From positions 558,001 through 622,000 of the forward strand of contig CAVVZZ010000010.1 of assembly GCA_963752915.1 (NCBI GenBank): a stretch of DNA of 64,000 bases, read 5' to 3'. Below the pieces are notes generated by a model. The model was not told the origin of the DNA. It ran no database searches and saw only the letters and a list, made by a program, of their open reading frames with translations. This DNA is from DATJPR01 sp963752915 (lineage in GTDB: Bacteria > Bacteroidota > Ignavibacteria > UBA10030 > UBA6906). Positions 54,934 to 63,111 of the stretch are shown here, in pieces; the stretch's first letter is position 1, and the number at the start of each line of letters is the position of its first letter. Made by a program: the position numbers and the translations under genes.

Positions 54934-56238
54934 CTATTTCACAATGACCATTTTCTTCACTGACACAAAATCTCCCCCTTCTAGTCGGTAGAAGTACACT
55001 CCACTGGCAAGATGCGAACCGTCGAACGTAACAGTATACGTCCCAGGTTGCATCACCTCATTCACCAGCGTTGCCACCTCCCTGCCCAGAAGATCAAACA
55101 CCTTGACCATTGCGAATTGTCTGTTGACAATTGTGTATTGAATCTTTGTCGATGGATTGAAGGGGTTGGGGTAATTCTGGCTTAGCACGAACTGGTGCGG
55201 TGCCTCACCCTCTTTCTCGGCAATTCCAGTAATGATAGTTGCTGTTGCATGACCTATGCTCCAGCGGTTTGAAGGAAACGGAGTCACGTCGGCAGCGTAC
55301 CACATATCAAGTGTGTCTCCACGCTGCAACACGCTCCCATCCTCGAGCCAGGTCCCGTCCCATCCCACCCCCGAGGGCGCTAACACGGGATTACTCGCGT
55401 ACTTTGTCCAGGTCTTTCCCGTGTCGTTCGAAGTGGCAACTCCTGCAGCCCGGGGACCCGTGCTGCTTCGATACCCCGAATACCACATGTAGGCAATGTT
55501 GCTGGAGAGAAGTACCTGCGGTACTCCAACTAACCCATCATCCCATTGACCGGATGGGCCTACCCTCAAGACGGGATTATTGACGGTGTCCTTTAGCCAT
55601 ACAATTCCGTCTGCGGAGGTCGCGTAGCCGATATTGTCTTTCAGAAAGGTCGCGTCGACGCCTGCATACCACATCTTATATCCTCCCTGAAACGGTATGA
55701 TGCAGCAGCCGTATGGGCCGGCAACCTCCCATGCCGCTTTCCCAGGTCCCATGACAGGATTGCCCGAGTACTTCGTCCAGTGAATACCGTCAGGCGAAGT
55801 TGCATATCCAAGGTAATCGGGAGAGGTTGGGGAAAGGAAAGACGTGTACCACATCTTGTACTGCCCATTCTCCCGTATCACCATCGGTTCATCGGTCGTA
55901 TACGCGTCCCAGGTGCTGACGGTAGGGGAAAGAACTGGTGAAGGATACATCGACCAGTGAATGCCGTCCGTTGAGGAAGCGTAACCAATTTTGTAGGGAT
56001 GGTAGTCATTGTTGGGACCAGGGGCACCGGTGAATCCCACGAACCACATCTCGTACCTCGAGGAATCGGTGTTCAAGAGCACGCATGGTTCCGCAATATG
56101 AGCGTTCCAGGCTCCGCTCGTCCCCCCAGAGAGGACAGGATTACGAGCATCTTTTGTCCACGTGAATTGTCCGGATGCATCGACGATGCCGAACGAAAGG
56201 ACGATAGACAGCAACCACACTTTGAAAAGGTTCTTCAT
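54934..56238 (-). CDS. Secreted five-bladed propeller (GH43/GH130-like) with sorting domain
   Basis: 434 residues from the ATG at 56238 (GGAGG upstream) with signal peptide VWLLSIVLSFGIVDASGQ. Four to five blades follow the pattern YKMWYTSFLS, then IGYATSADGIVWLKDTVNNP, typical of glycosidase-like propellers of GH43/GH32/GH130 type: YEMWFVGFTG, YKMWYAGVDA, AYMWYSGYRS, DMWYAADVT. The catalytic acids of GH130 or GH43 cannot be assigned with certainty, although AEPCVLL and DEPMVIR lie at the usual strand starts. The CTD (QNYPNPFNP) marks it as type IX cargo. It lies downstream of the hybrid sensor in the same direction, which commonly marks polysaccharide use. Confidence 0.75.
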   Translation of the reverse strand: MKNLFKVWLLSIVLSFGIVDASGQFTWTKDARNPVLSGGTSGAWNAHIAEPCVLLNTDSSRYEMWFVGFTGAPGPNNDYHPYKIGYASSTDGIHWSMYPSPVLSPTVSTWDAYTTDEPMVIRENGQYKMWYTSFLSPTSPDYLGYATSPDGIHWTKYSGNPVMGPGKAAWEVAGPYGCCIIPFQGGYKMWYAGVDATFLKDNIGYATSADGIVWLKDTVNNPVLRVGPSGQWDDGLVGVPQVLLSSNIAYMWYSGYRSSTGPRAAGVATSNDTGKTWTKYASNPVLAPSGVGWDGTWLEDGSVLQRGDTLDMWYAADVTPFPSNRWSIGHATATIITGIAEKEGEAPHQFVLSQNYPNPFNPSTKIQYTIVNRQFAMVKVFDLLGREVATLVNEVMQPGTYTVTFDGSHLASGVYFYRLEGGDFVSVKKMVIVK

Positions 56239-56490
56239 AACGGGCCTCCATGTATTGTACAAAGAGGACTTTGGGAGGGTTGGCTCACGCAAATCGGTGT
56301 GTCGTCAGGTAGGACGGTAGCGCAGCAAAACCTATCAACCCGCCATCCCTTCCTTTTGCAAGACCAGTTGGATCATGTGCCGAGAATATCCAAAGGTAGC
56401 AAAACAGAGGGCGGGGGTACCTAGGAGATTAGTGCCAATTCTGGGTAGTTCTGTAACTTGCAGAGCAGATCGATCGTTGGGAAAGCCCGG

Positions 56491-59400
56491 TCAGGAAGGC
56501 CTGTATGTCGTCTTCCCTGAACTTTCGGCCTCCGCCTTTGATTTCCTGATACCGGAGGGGGCAATGCCAAACTGCTGCTGGAAGCACTTCGAAAAATAGG
56601 AGGGATCGCTGAACCCGACCCTGTAACCGACTTCTGAGATCGTACCAGCATCTTTCTGAAGCAGCTCCAGTGCCCGGTGGAGGCGAACATATCGAATAAA
56701 TTCCCCCGGTCCCTGGTTTGTCAAAGCGGAAAGTTTACGGTGCAGTTGTCTCCGGCTCATCCCGACCAGGGCACCGAGCTCGTCAATGTGGAAATGCTCA
56801 TCCCCCATATGCTGCTCGATTGCCGCCATGACTTTTTTCAGAAATGCATCATCCATGGACGTGATCGCAATTTCACCCGGCTTTAACGGAACCGAGGCCT
56901 TAAATCGGTCTCTCAGCTTCCGTCGTAGACTGATGAGATTCCTGACCCTGGCGAGAAGCTCCTTCGGCTCGAACGGTTTGATAAGGTAATCGTCGGCGCC
57001 AATCTCCAGCCCTTCAAGCTTGTCCTGACTTTCGGCCTTCGCAGTGAGAAGGATGATTGGGACATGGCTGGTCTTTTCATCACGCTTCAACGTCCGGCAC
57101 ACTTCATAGCCGTCTTTCTTCGGCATCATCACGTCGGTGAGGATCAGATCGGGGACGATCTCCTCCGCCTTCTCGATCCCCTCGGCTCCATCCCGGGCTT
57201 CTGCTACCTGGTACATCGGAACCAAGTAGTCCTTGATGTATGCGCGAACGTCGGCATTGTCCTCAACGACAAGGACGATGGGTTTCTCACCTTTGGCTTG
57301 TCGTAAATCCGAATCTCCCGGCATTTCTTCAGCAGTCATGTCACGAGGAATACCCTCCGCTTCAGGTCTCACTGGCTCGACACTCTCAGGTACCTCGACG
57401 ATCTCGTCATCCTTCAGGTGGTTTCGTCCGAGCGGAATTCGTACCGTAAAAGTCGTTCCTTTCTCAACTTCGCTTTCCACCTGGATCGTCCCATGATGCA
57501 ATTCAACGAGCTCCTTCACAAGCGCCAATCCGAGCCCCGATCCTTCCTGCTCTCGTGTTTGCGAAGCATCCACCTGGTAGAAACGGTCGAAGACTTTGTC
57601 GAGCTGGTCTGGTGGAATGCCGATCCCGGTATCGGAAACCGAGAGCTCAACATAATCGCTTGCTACAATGTCATTGCCAGGCGTTGTTTGCCGAAGCAAT
57701 GACGTTGTCAGCCGCACCGACACCGATCCCGCCTCCGGAGTGAACTTGAACGCATTCGACAGAAGGTTACTCAGAATCTTCTCCACCATGTCCCTGTCGC
57801 AGTAGGTCTCAATCTCGTCTTCTTCAGCAATGACGTTCAAGGCAATTCCTCGCATTCCGGCCGACGATGCGAACGAGTAGGCAATGCCTTTGACGAGCGG
57901 CACTATGTTCATTCGGCATGCCCGCAGTTTCATCGCCCCTGCCTCGAGCTTAGAAAGATCGAGTAACTCGTTGATAAGCCTGAGAAGACGGTAGGCGTTG
58001 CGCTCAGCCATTCGCAGATCTTTCTTCTCATCTTCCTCGTGAGTCTTGTCGCTCCATTTTTGAATCGGCCCGAGTATCAGGGTGAGTGGCGTCCGGAATT
58101 CATGTGAGATGTTGGCGAAGAATCGAGACTTGATATGGTCAACCTCCGCAAGGTGCTCTGCCTTGAATTGCACCATGTGCACTTCGTGCTGTAAACGAAC
58201 CTGACGCAAGCGCATTCGGCTGCCTGTATAGAGCAGTCCAATAAAGAAGAATACGTAGGCGGCATAAGCCCATGCCGTCCGCCACCACGGGGGAGCGATC
58301 AATACTGCAAGGGCGATTTCCTGATCAGGCCATCGACCGAACTTATTGACCGCCTTGACTCTGAAGACATAATTGCCCGGACTCAAACCCGGATACCGTA
58401 CGAAGCGCCGGTCACCCGGATGGACCCAGGAACCTTCAAGTCCTTCCAGCCTGTAGAAGTACTCGATCAAGTGAGTCGCCCCGGGGTCGATTGCTGCAAA
58501 CTCGAATTCAAGAACGTTTTGATCGGACGGCAGGCGCAGAGCTGGTCGGGACGTTATTTTCTGTAATGGAACATCCAAGCTGTCATTTAAGAGAACCTTC
58601 GTGATGACGAGCGGCGGTGGAGGCTGTGACTTGAACACGCTGTCGGGATCGACAATGTTCATGCCGCCATATCCTACAAGTATTACTCTTCCATCCGGAA
58701 GTGACGACATTGCAATGGGGCCAACAACGCCGTCGGAATAATCAAAATTGGCGAACTTCCCCCCGGTCGGGTCAAGTATAGCAAGCCCCTTGTCCTGGTA
58801 CTGAACCCACAACCTTCCTCTCTTATCGCTTCCAAGTGGTTTTGCAGAAGTGACATCTCCAAAGGCGGGATTCGGGAAGTGTCTGAAGGATCTGGTCACC
58901 GGCTCCCAGAGATCAAGAGTGTCGCATCCAATCCATATTCTCCCCTGGGGATCCTGGTAGATGTTATGGTGATCAGAATTCCTGATCGACACGGGATCGC
59001 TCGGATTGTACCTATAGTGTTCCCACTCGGCGATTGATGGGTCAAAGACAAACAGGCCTCGGGCTTCATCTGATATCCAGATCTTGCCTTCACGGTCTTT
59101 CAGAATGTGTACTGCATTCCCGCCTCGAGTATGCTGTACTTCAGAATAGATGTCGCTACGGGTATCAAAGCTCAGAATTCCATCCTCGCCGGCTGCAATC
59201 CAAAGAGAATCACGACCCACGCCAATGATACTCAGAGCAGTAGGACTTAACCATGGTCCTGCCGATTGAGTCGGAGACCGAAAGTTCTTCACTCGACCTG
59301 TTTTCGGTTCGAATCGATAGAGACCAAGTCCCGACGTTCCGTACCAGAGCATTCCCTTCCCATCGTCGTACGAAGTCGAGACACCGGCGCGATCGGACTC

Positions 59401-60681
59401 ACTCCTTTCTCCCTTGAACAGATCCACGGTCTCGAGAACGCTCAGGTTTTCCAGTTGGACCCTCGCCACCTTTCCTTCGACTCCGATCCAGTATGAGCCA
59501 TCACTCCAGCGGTCGATCGTTTCCATTTCCTTCGGTCGTCCGGAAGTTCCCTTTAGTGCATGCCGGGGGAATCGGAATGATGCAGGTGGCAGGAAGTACA
59601 AACCGTCATCTGCCGTGGGTATCCAGAGTATGCCTGTGCTATCAACTGACATCCTTGTATACGTCGATCTGCCGGGCCCAGCGGAAGAGAATACATAGTC
59701 CTGGTAGGCACCTGAGGATGGATCGAAGAAATCTACCGTGGTGTAGCAATATATCCACAATCTGCCGCTTCGATCTCCCTGAAGTCCCTGGATATGGTCG
59801 TCTCTCGTTCTGCCGGCATTTGCAGGCCGTTTATGATACGCTGTCAGAGAGCCGCTGGCCTGATCAAACAGATACAGCCCGTGTAAAAGAGTGCCGATCC
59901 AAAGTCTCCGTGGCGTTTCCCAGAACAGACTCGTAACGAAGACAGTATCAAGATTCAGCCCCGACACAGGAGGGAGCATGGGAACCGATATAGCGTTGGT
60001 CTTCCGATTACAGATGAACACTCCGTGTACAGTCGTGACCAAAGCACAAGTGTCATCCCATTTGTCCACGTTCCACACCCCATCCCTGAAACCCTCATGG
60101 TACATATTGTGGAATCGGGCGTGAGATGCCACACTATCGGCATTTGTCTCGTTCGTGGCTATCCCGAGATCAAGCCACACGATGCCCGGTTGGCGGTCTC
60201 CTACAAGCCAGAGAATCCCCGAATTGTCTTCGCAGATTGTATTGACATTCAGCCCTTGCAGCGACGTGCTATCATCTTGCCGGGGGATGAATTTGACGAA
60301 TCGGTCGCTCGTCGGATCGTACAGACTGAGGCCGGCTCCAAATGTGCCAACCCAAAGACGCCCCTTTGTATCAACGTGAAGAATCAAAGCGTCGTTCGTG
60401 AAACTAAATTCGGGGTAGATTTTGCATGCGTACCCATCATATCGTGCAAGACCGTTCACGGTGCCAAACCAGATGAAGCCCTGGCGGTCACGAACGACGT
60501 TTGAACGCATCTTATTGCTGGGAAGTCCATCGGCAGTAGTCAGGCGTCTGAAGTCGAAGACGGGGAGGAGCTTCTCCTGCGCGAAGAGGCTGTTAAAACT
60601 CAGAACAAGTAAGCTCAGTGCGATCGCGCCAGACCGGAGAACTCCAGCAATGTCCCAATATGTATGTTTGTGCCTACACAT
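56491..60681 (-). CDS. Hybrid two-component system sensor with AraC output (HTCS)
   Basis: About 1,396 residues from the ATG at 60681; an earlier in-frame ATG would add 45 residues without a signal peptide. Signal: SGAIALSLLVLSFNSLFAQ. Two Reg_prop propellers (about 33-690, for example GFIWFGTVNGLARYDGY), a Y_Y_Y domain (about 700-780, LEFEFAAIDPGATHLIEYFY), a membrane helix (about 805-827), HisKA with FFANISHEFRTPLTLILGP (His near 860), HATPase_c with LLSNAFKFTP, DTGIGIPP and GSGLGLALVKE, a receiver with LTDVMMPKKDG (Asp near 1182) and IKPFEP, and an AraC HTH (about 1283-1387, GALVGMSRRQLHRKLSAL). This one-protein sensor and regulator typically controls a polysaccharide locus, here probably the two genes downstream. 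Confidence 0.93.
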   Translation of the reverse strand: MCRHKHTYWDIAGVLRSGAIALSLLVLSFNSLFAQEKLLPVFDFRRLTTADGLPSNKMRSNVVRDRQGFIWFGTVNGLARYDGYACKIYPEFSFTNDALILHVDTKGRLWVGTFGAGLSLYDPTSDRFVKFIPRQDDSTSLQGLNVNTICEDNSGILWLVGDRQPGIVWLDLGIATNETNADSVASHARFHNMYHEGFRDGVWNVDKWDDTCALVTTVHGVFICNRKTNAISVPMLPPVSGLNLDTVFVTSLFWETPRRLWIGTLLHGLYLFDQASGSLTAYHKRPANAGRTRDDHIQGLQGDRSGRLWIYCYTTVDFFDPSSGAYQDYVFSSAGPGRSTYTRMSVDSTGILWIPTADDGLYFLPPASFRFPRHALKGTSGRPKEMETIDRWSDGSYWIGVEGKVARVQLENLSVLETVDLFKGERSESDRAGVSTSYDDGKGMLWYGTSGLGLYRFEPKTGRVKNFRSPTQSAGPWLSPTALSIIGVGRDSLWIAAGEDGILSFDTRSDIYSEVQHTRGGNAVHILKDREGKIWISDEARGLFVFDPSIAEWEHYRYNPSDPVSIRNSDHHNIYQDPQGRIWIGCDTLDLWEPVTRSFRHFPNPAFGDVTSAKPLGSDKRGRLWVQYQDKGLAILDPTGGKFANFDYSDGVVGPIAMSSLPDGRVILVGYGGMNIVDPDSVFKSQPPPPLVITKVLLNDSLDVPLQKITSRPALRLPSDQNVLEFEFAAIDPGATHLIEYFYRLEGLEGSWVHPGDRRFVRYPGLSPGNYVFRVKAVNKFGRWPDQEIALAVLIAPPWWRTAWAYAAYVFFFIGLLYTGSRMRLRQVRLQHEVHMVQFKAEHLAEVDHIKSRFFANISHEFRTPLTLILGPIQKWSDKTHEEDEKKDLRMAERNAYRLLRLINELLDLSKLEAGAMKLRACRMNIVPLVKGIAYSFASSAGMRGIALNVIAEEDEIETYCDRDMVEKILSNLLSNAFKFTPEAGSVSVRLTTSLLRQTTPGNDIVASDYVELSVSDTGIGIPPDQLDKVFDRFYQVDASQTREQEGSGLGLALVKELVELHHGTIQVESEVEKGTTFTVRIPLGRNHLKDDEIVEVPESVEPVRPEAEGIPRDMTAEEMPGDSDLRQAKGEKPIVLVVEDNADVRAYIKDYLVPMYQVAEARDGAEGIEKAEEIVPDLILTDVMMPKKDGYEVCRTLKRDEKTSHVPIILLTAKAESQDKLEGLEIGADDYLIKPFEPKELLARVRNLISLRRKLRDRFKASVPLKPGEIAITSMDDAFLKKVMAAIEQHMGDEHFHIDELGALVGMSRRQLHRKLSALTNQGPGEFIRYVRLHRALELLQKDAGTISEVGYRVGFSDPSYFSKCFQQQFGIAPSGIRKSKAEAESSGKTTYRPS

Positions 60682-61355
60682 CCGCGGCTCGCATACGTGG
60701 GAAAAAAGGGGAAAACTATGGGGCAGAACAGAGATGCGGCTCAGATGAGGAGAGCAATAGAAGGTAGGAAGGGCCAGATGGAATGTCAACGACAGGATGC
60801 CCGCAACTCGTGGCAAAACCTCATGCAGTCTCCTGTGCGGTGCGACTCAGAGTCTCGATGCCCTTGGGAGGAATGGTTACACGAAGCAGGACGGGAAAGC
60901 GGAGACTACTGGAAGAAAAGACGAGAATCATAGGTGACAACGGTGGCTGAACTTAAGAGTGCCCGGGATTTCGGACCCGACGGAGCGAGTCCTCAACCGG
61001 ACACGAGTTCCGTCGTGGGAACAGTGAAAAAGAAAAAGCCCGACGTCCATCGGGCTTTCTCTTTCGCTTTTGTCGATTGTTTGACGACAATTATAATTCC
61101 CTCATTGCATGAGGGTTTTTGGTTTCTGAGCGATGAAGTCGAGATTGCGAAGTCAGTATTGCCCCTTCAGGCATCTTTACCCAATTAGGAGAAGGCTGCG
61201 TGGGATTGCTACTCTCCAGGTATGGAATATCGAATTTGAAGCGGGTACCCAATGGCTCAAAAACTCGCTCCGAATGATGAGGCGCTTGCGGGCGGCTTAT
61301 CTGACAGTCGACCAGCCGAGTCGTTTCTTGTGTGTAAGTTCTTTGCAGAAATACC
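60682..61355. other. Intergenic region with a terminator
   Basis: 674 bp with no recognised gene. It contains the terminator at 61035-61058, a CGACGGA/TCCGTCG inverted repeat around 60979-61018 and short plus-strand frames without family features. The promoter of the last operon is probably in the 61100-61350 part, but no clear hexamers were found. Confidence 0.5.
61035..61058 (+). terminator. Intrinsic terminator
   Basis: Perfect 9-bp stem AAAGCCCGA / TCGGGCTTT with a 6-nt loop, followed by a C/T-rich tail (TCTCTTT). Its left flank GTGAAAAAGAAAAAGCC (61024-61040) is identical to that of the terminator at 35302-35328. Confidence 0.8.
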
Positions 61356-61814
61356 TTGACTTTGATTATCGAATTGCGTAGAGAGGCAGGAGCGCATTTC
61401 GGCAACTCTGATTCTGATAGAGTGCGCGAAGGGGTCTTAGAAGAGAACGTGAAGAGACGGAACCTCTTTCATCCATGTTGGGTGGGGGAGGTTATTTTGT
61501 TTTTTGCGGCGTGGGCAGTTTTAGTTGTAGTGCTCGCCGCCCTTCATCGCTCACCCGCACAAGAATGTTCTTTGCAGACCAGTGTGGTTGCTCAGGTAGC
61601 GCGCGCCCATCAGGCAGAGGGGGTCTCTTCTCTCGAACTGCGTGGTGAGATGGTCAGCAAAAGAGTCCTGCTACACATCGGGCCCAAGGATCATCTGAGC
61701 GACTCTCAGCATTACGGGCAATGTGAGTGTTTTGTGCGTTTTCGACGCGCAGCTCATGGCTTCGGCATCTGTCCAATGACAGAAGCGAGAAAAGAACAAC
61801 TTGGGTGTGTTTGA
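61356..61814 (+). CDS. Hypothetical protein with one membrane segment
   Basis: A frame of up to 152 residues; the start is uncertain (TTG-type start as given, or GTG at 61449). It has one strongly hydrophobic segment (VILFFAAWAVLVVVLAALHR) and then a polar part with QCECFVRFRRAAHGFGICPM. It ends 5 bp before the MauE-like gene and may be the first gene of that operon. No family was recognised and a frameshift inside it cannot be excluded, since the region upstream of 61820 has unusual codon use. Confidence 0.4.
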   Translation: MTLIIELRREAGAHFGNSDSDRVREGVLEENVKRRNLFHPCWVGEVILFFAAWAVLVVVLAALHRSPAQECSLQTSVVAQVARAHQAEGVSSLELRGEMVSKRVLLHIGPKDHLSDSQHYGQCECFVRFRRAAHGFGICPMTEARKEQLGCV

Positions 61815-61819
61815 GTCGA

Positions 61820-62290
61820 ATGCGACATATGCAAGAAACGGTAAGATGGCTCTTTGGAGGTGTCTTCATTCTCTCTTCAATCACCAAGGTTTTCAATGAT
61901 TCGTATATGGAGTTGTACTTGAAAGGAATGTCCTTTCCCGAGACGGCCATTTCCTATCTCGCTGTGCTTGTTCCTCTCTCGGAGTTTTCACTCGGATTCA
62001 TGATTGTCCTGGATGTCCAAACCGCGATTGCCTTTGTAATTTCGATAGTGTCATTGACCGTGTACGCCGCTTTTCTTCTGTTCGGCTACTATGCCATTGG
62101 CAACGAGTTGCCCTGTGGATGTTTTGGTGGGTTATTCACAGTGAGGGCACCTCAAGAGATTCTGCTCGATGGAGTTCTTATCGCGATGGCTGCTCACTCT
62201 CTGGCCGTCATTCAGCGTCGCCCCGAACGCCTGCTCCTTGACAAACAAGGACGGGACAAACCAACTTCCACAATAGAGAGGCATCAATGA
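61820..62290 (+). CDS. MauE/DoxX-like membrane protein
   Basis: 156 residues from the ATG at 61820 (an ATG three codons later is also possible). Four membrane segments: WLFGGVFILSSITKVFND, ISYLAVLVPLSEFSLGFMIV, TAIAFVISIVSLTVYAAFLL and the last helix ILLDGVLIAMAAHSLAVI. The motif GNELPCGCFGGLF between helices three and four is the conserved cysteine motif of the MauE family. MauE is needed, with MauD, to form the many disulfides of the methylamine dehydrogenase small subunit. No methylamine dehydrogenase is present here. The stop overlaps the next start (ATGA at 62287-62290), which couples it to the small peptide. Confidence 0.85.
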   Translation: MRHMQETVRWLFGGVFILSSITKVFNDSYMELYLKGMSFPETAISYLAVLVPLSEFSLGFMIVLDVQTAIAFVISIVSLTVYAAFLLFGYYAIGNELPCGCFGGLFTVRAPQEILLDGVLIAMAAHSLAVIQRRPERLLLDKQGRDKPTSTIERHQ

Positions 62291-62538
62291 AATCCAAAAC
62301 TGCTCATGTTCTTCGAAAGTGCGGCGCAGCGATGGCGCTGCTCGTGTCGCTCTCGCTGCTCACGCCAGCTATGGCGGGACCTCTAAAGCTCGGGAGAGCA
62401 GTGCCTCCTCCACCACCGGGGAATGTACAGCCAAACACCCTCCCCGCGCCGTACTGGGTTCTGTTTCCTGACGGAGAGCCCGGATTGGTATGGTGCATCG
62501 CGATCCCGTACAACTGCGTGCCTCTAGAGGAAGGCTGA
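62287..62538 (+). CDS. Small secreted two-cysteine peptide
   Basis: An 83-residue precursor. GAGAGG lies 5 nt before the ATG. A signal peptide (CGAAMALLVSLSLLTPAMA) leaves a mature peptide of about 53 residues starting GPLKLGRAVPPPPPGNVQ, with a five-proline run and two cysteines near the C-terminus (WCIAIPYNCVPLEEG, spacing C-x6-C). It does not match a family I know. Size, leader and position resemble the small exported peptides encoded next to six-bladed propeller proteins in Bacteroides (NVEALT-type), but the motif itself is absent. It sits between a MauE-like protein and a CxxC thioredoxin-like protein and is probably their substrate. Confidence 0.75.
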   Translation: MKSKTAHVLRKCGAAMALLVSLSLLTPAMAGPLKLGRAVPPPPPGNVQPNTLPAPYWVLFPDGEPGLVWCIAIPYNCVPLEEG

Positions 62539-62559
62539 TCCACGTCGTCATATAAGATG

Positions 62560-62586
62560 GGTGCCAGGTCAATTGTGACTGGCACC
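62560..62586 (+). promoter_or_regulatory. Intercistronic hairpin after the peptide gene
   Basis: GGTGCCAG-G-TCA pairs with TGACTGGCACC (an 11-bp stem with one bulged G and a 4-nt loop). There is no T run, so it is unlikely to be a full terminator. It could stabilise the peptide mRNA or dampen translation of the next gene. Confidence 0.6.
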
Positions 62587-62595
62587 TATAAAAAC

Positions 62596-63111
62596 ATGCT
62601 ACGCAGCCGAACAAGAGTATACATAGTAATAACACTGACTCTCTTGATGGCAGCGGTACTGGTGCTCAACAAGAGAAATCCGAAGACGGACCCGGTTTCG
62701 GTACTAGGCCTCGGAGTTAGAGATACCTCAGGCGACCCACTTCTACCAGACCCCCTTCGCCTCCAGGTGCTTCTCGTGTTTTCGCCCTTTGACTGCTGGA
62801 GGTGCAAGAAAGAAATTCCCGTGTGGAACAAGATCTTCCAGTTGTTCGGGTCAAGAATGGATGTCGTCGGAATTGTCCGGGCACCGAACACAATGCTCCT
62901 TAGGCGATATCTTGACGACTCTGGCGTCAGATTTCGTATCATCTATGATTCAAGTTACTCACTGTCGCGTGGATTGCTTGGGCCAGACTACATGCCCAAA
63001 AGTTTTGTTTTCGTCAAAGCCAAGCTAATCGAAGAAAGGCAGATGGGAATTGCCGTTGGCTCGCCAGAGGAAGGAGAATTGATTTCCAGGATCGAACATG
63101 AAATTCCTTGA
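62596..63111 (+). CDS. Membrane-anchored thioredoxin-like protein (TlpA/MauD-type)
   Basis: 171 residues from the ATG at 62596; a longer frame from 62557 would start inside the hairpin. A signal anchor (VYIVITLTLLMAAVLVLNK) is followed by a redoxin domain: LQVLLVFSPFDCWRCKKEIP holds the CxxC active site (CWRC), then WNKIFQLFGSRMDVVGIVRA and MPKSFVFV (the cis-Pro region, MPKSF). This is the arrangement of periplasmic TlpA/MauD/ResA-type thiol oxidoreductases. MauD and MauE act together in disulfide formation of a small secreted protein, and the same pair of roles is present here. Its end overlaps the start of the propeller gene by 14 bp. Confidence 0.8.
   Translation: MLRSRTRVYIVITLTLLMAAVLVLNKRNPKTDPVSVLGLGVRDTSGDPLLPDPLRLQVLLVFSPFDCWRCKKEIPVWNKIFQLFGSRMDVVGIVRAPNTMLLRRYLDDSGVRFRIIYDSSYSLSRGLLGPDYMPKSFVFVKAKLIEERQMGIAVGSPEEGELISRIEHEIP

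Noticed and set aside
61820..62290. Methylamine utilisation locus
   Set aside because: Only the MauE-like and a MauD-like function are present; no methylamine dehydrogenase subunits were found in the window.
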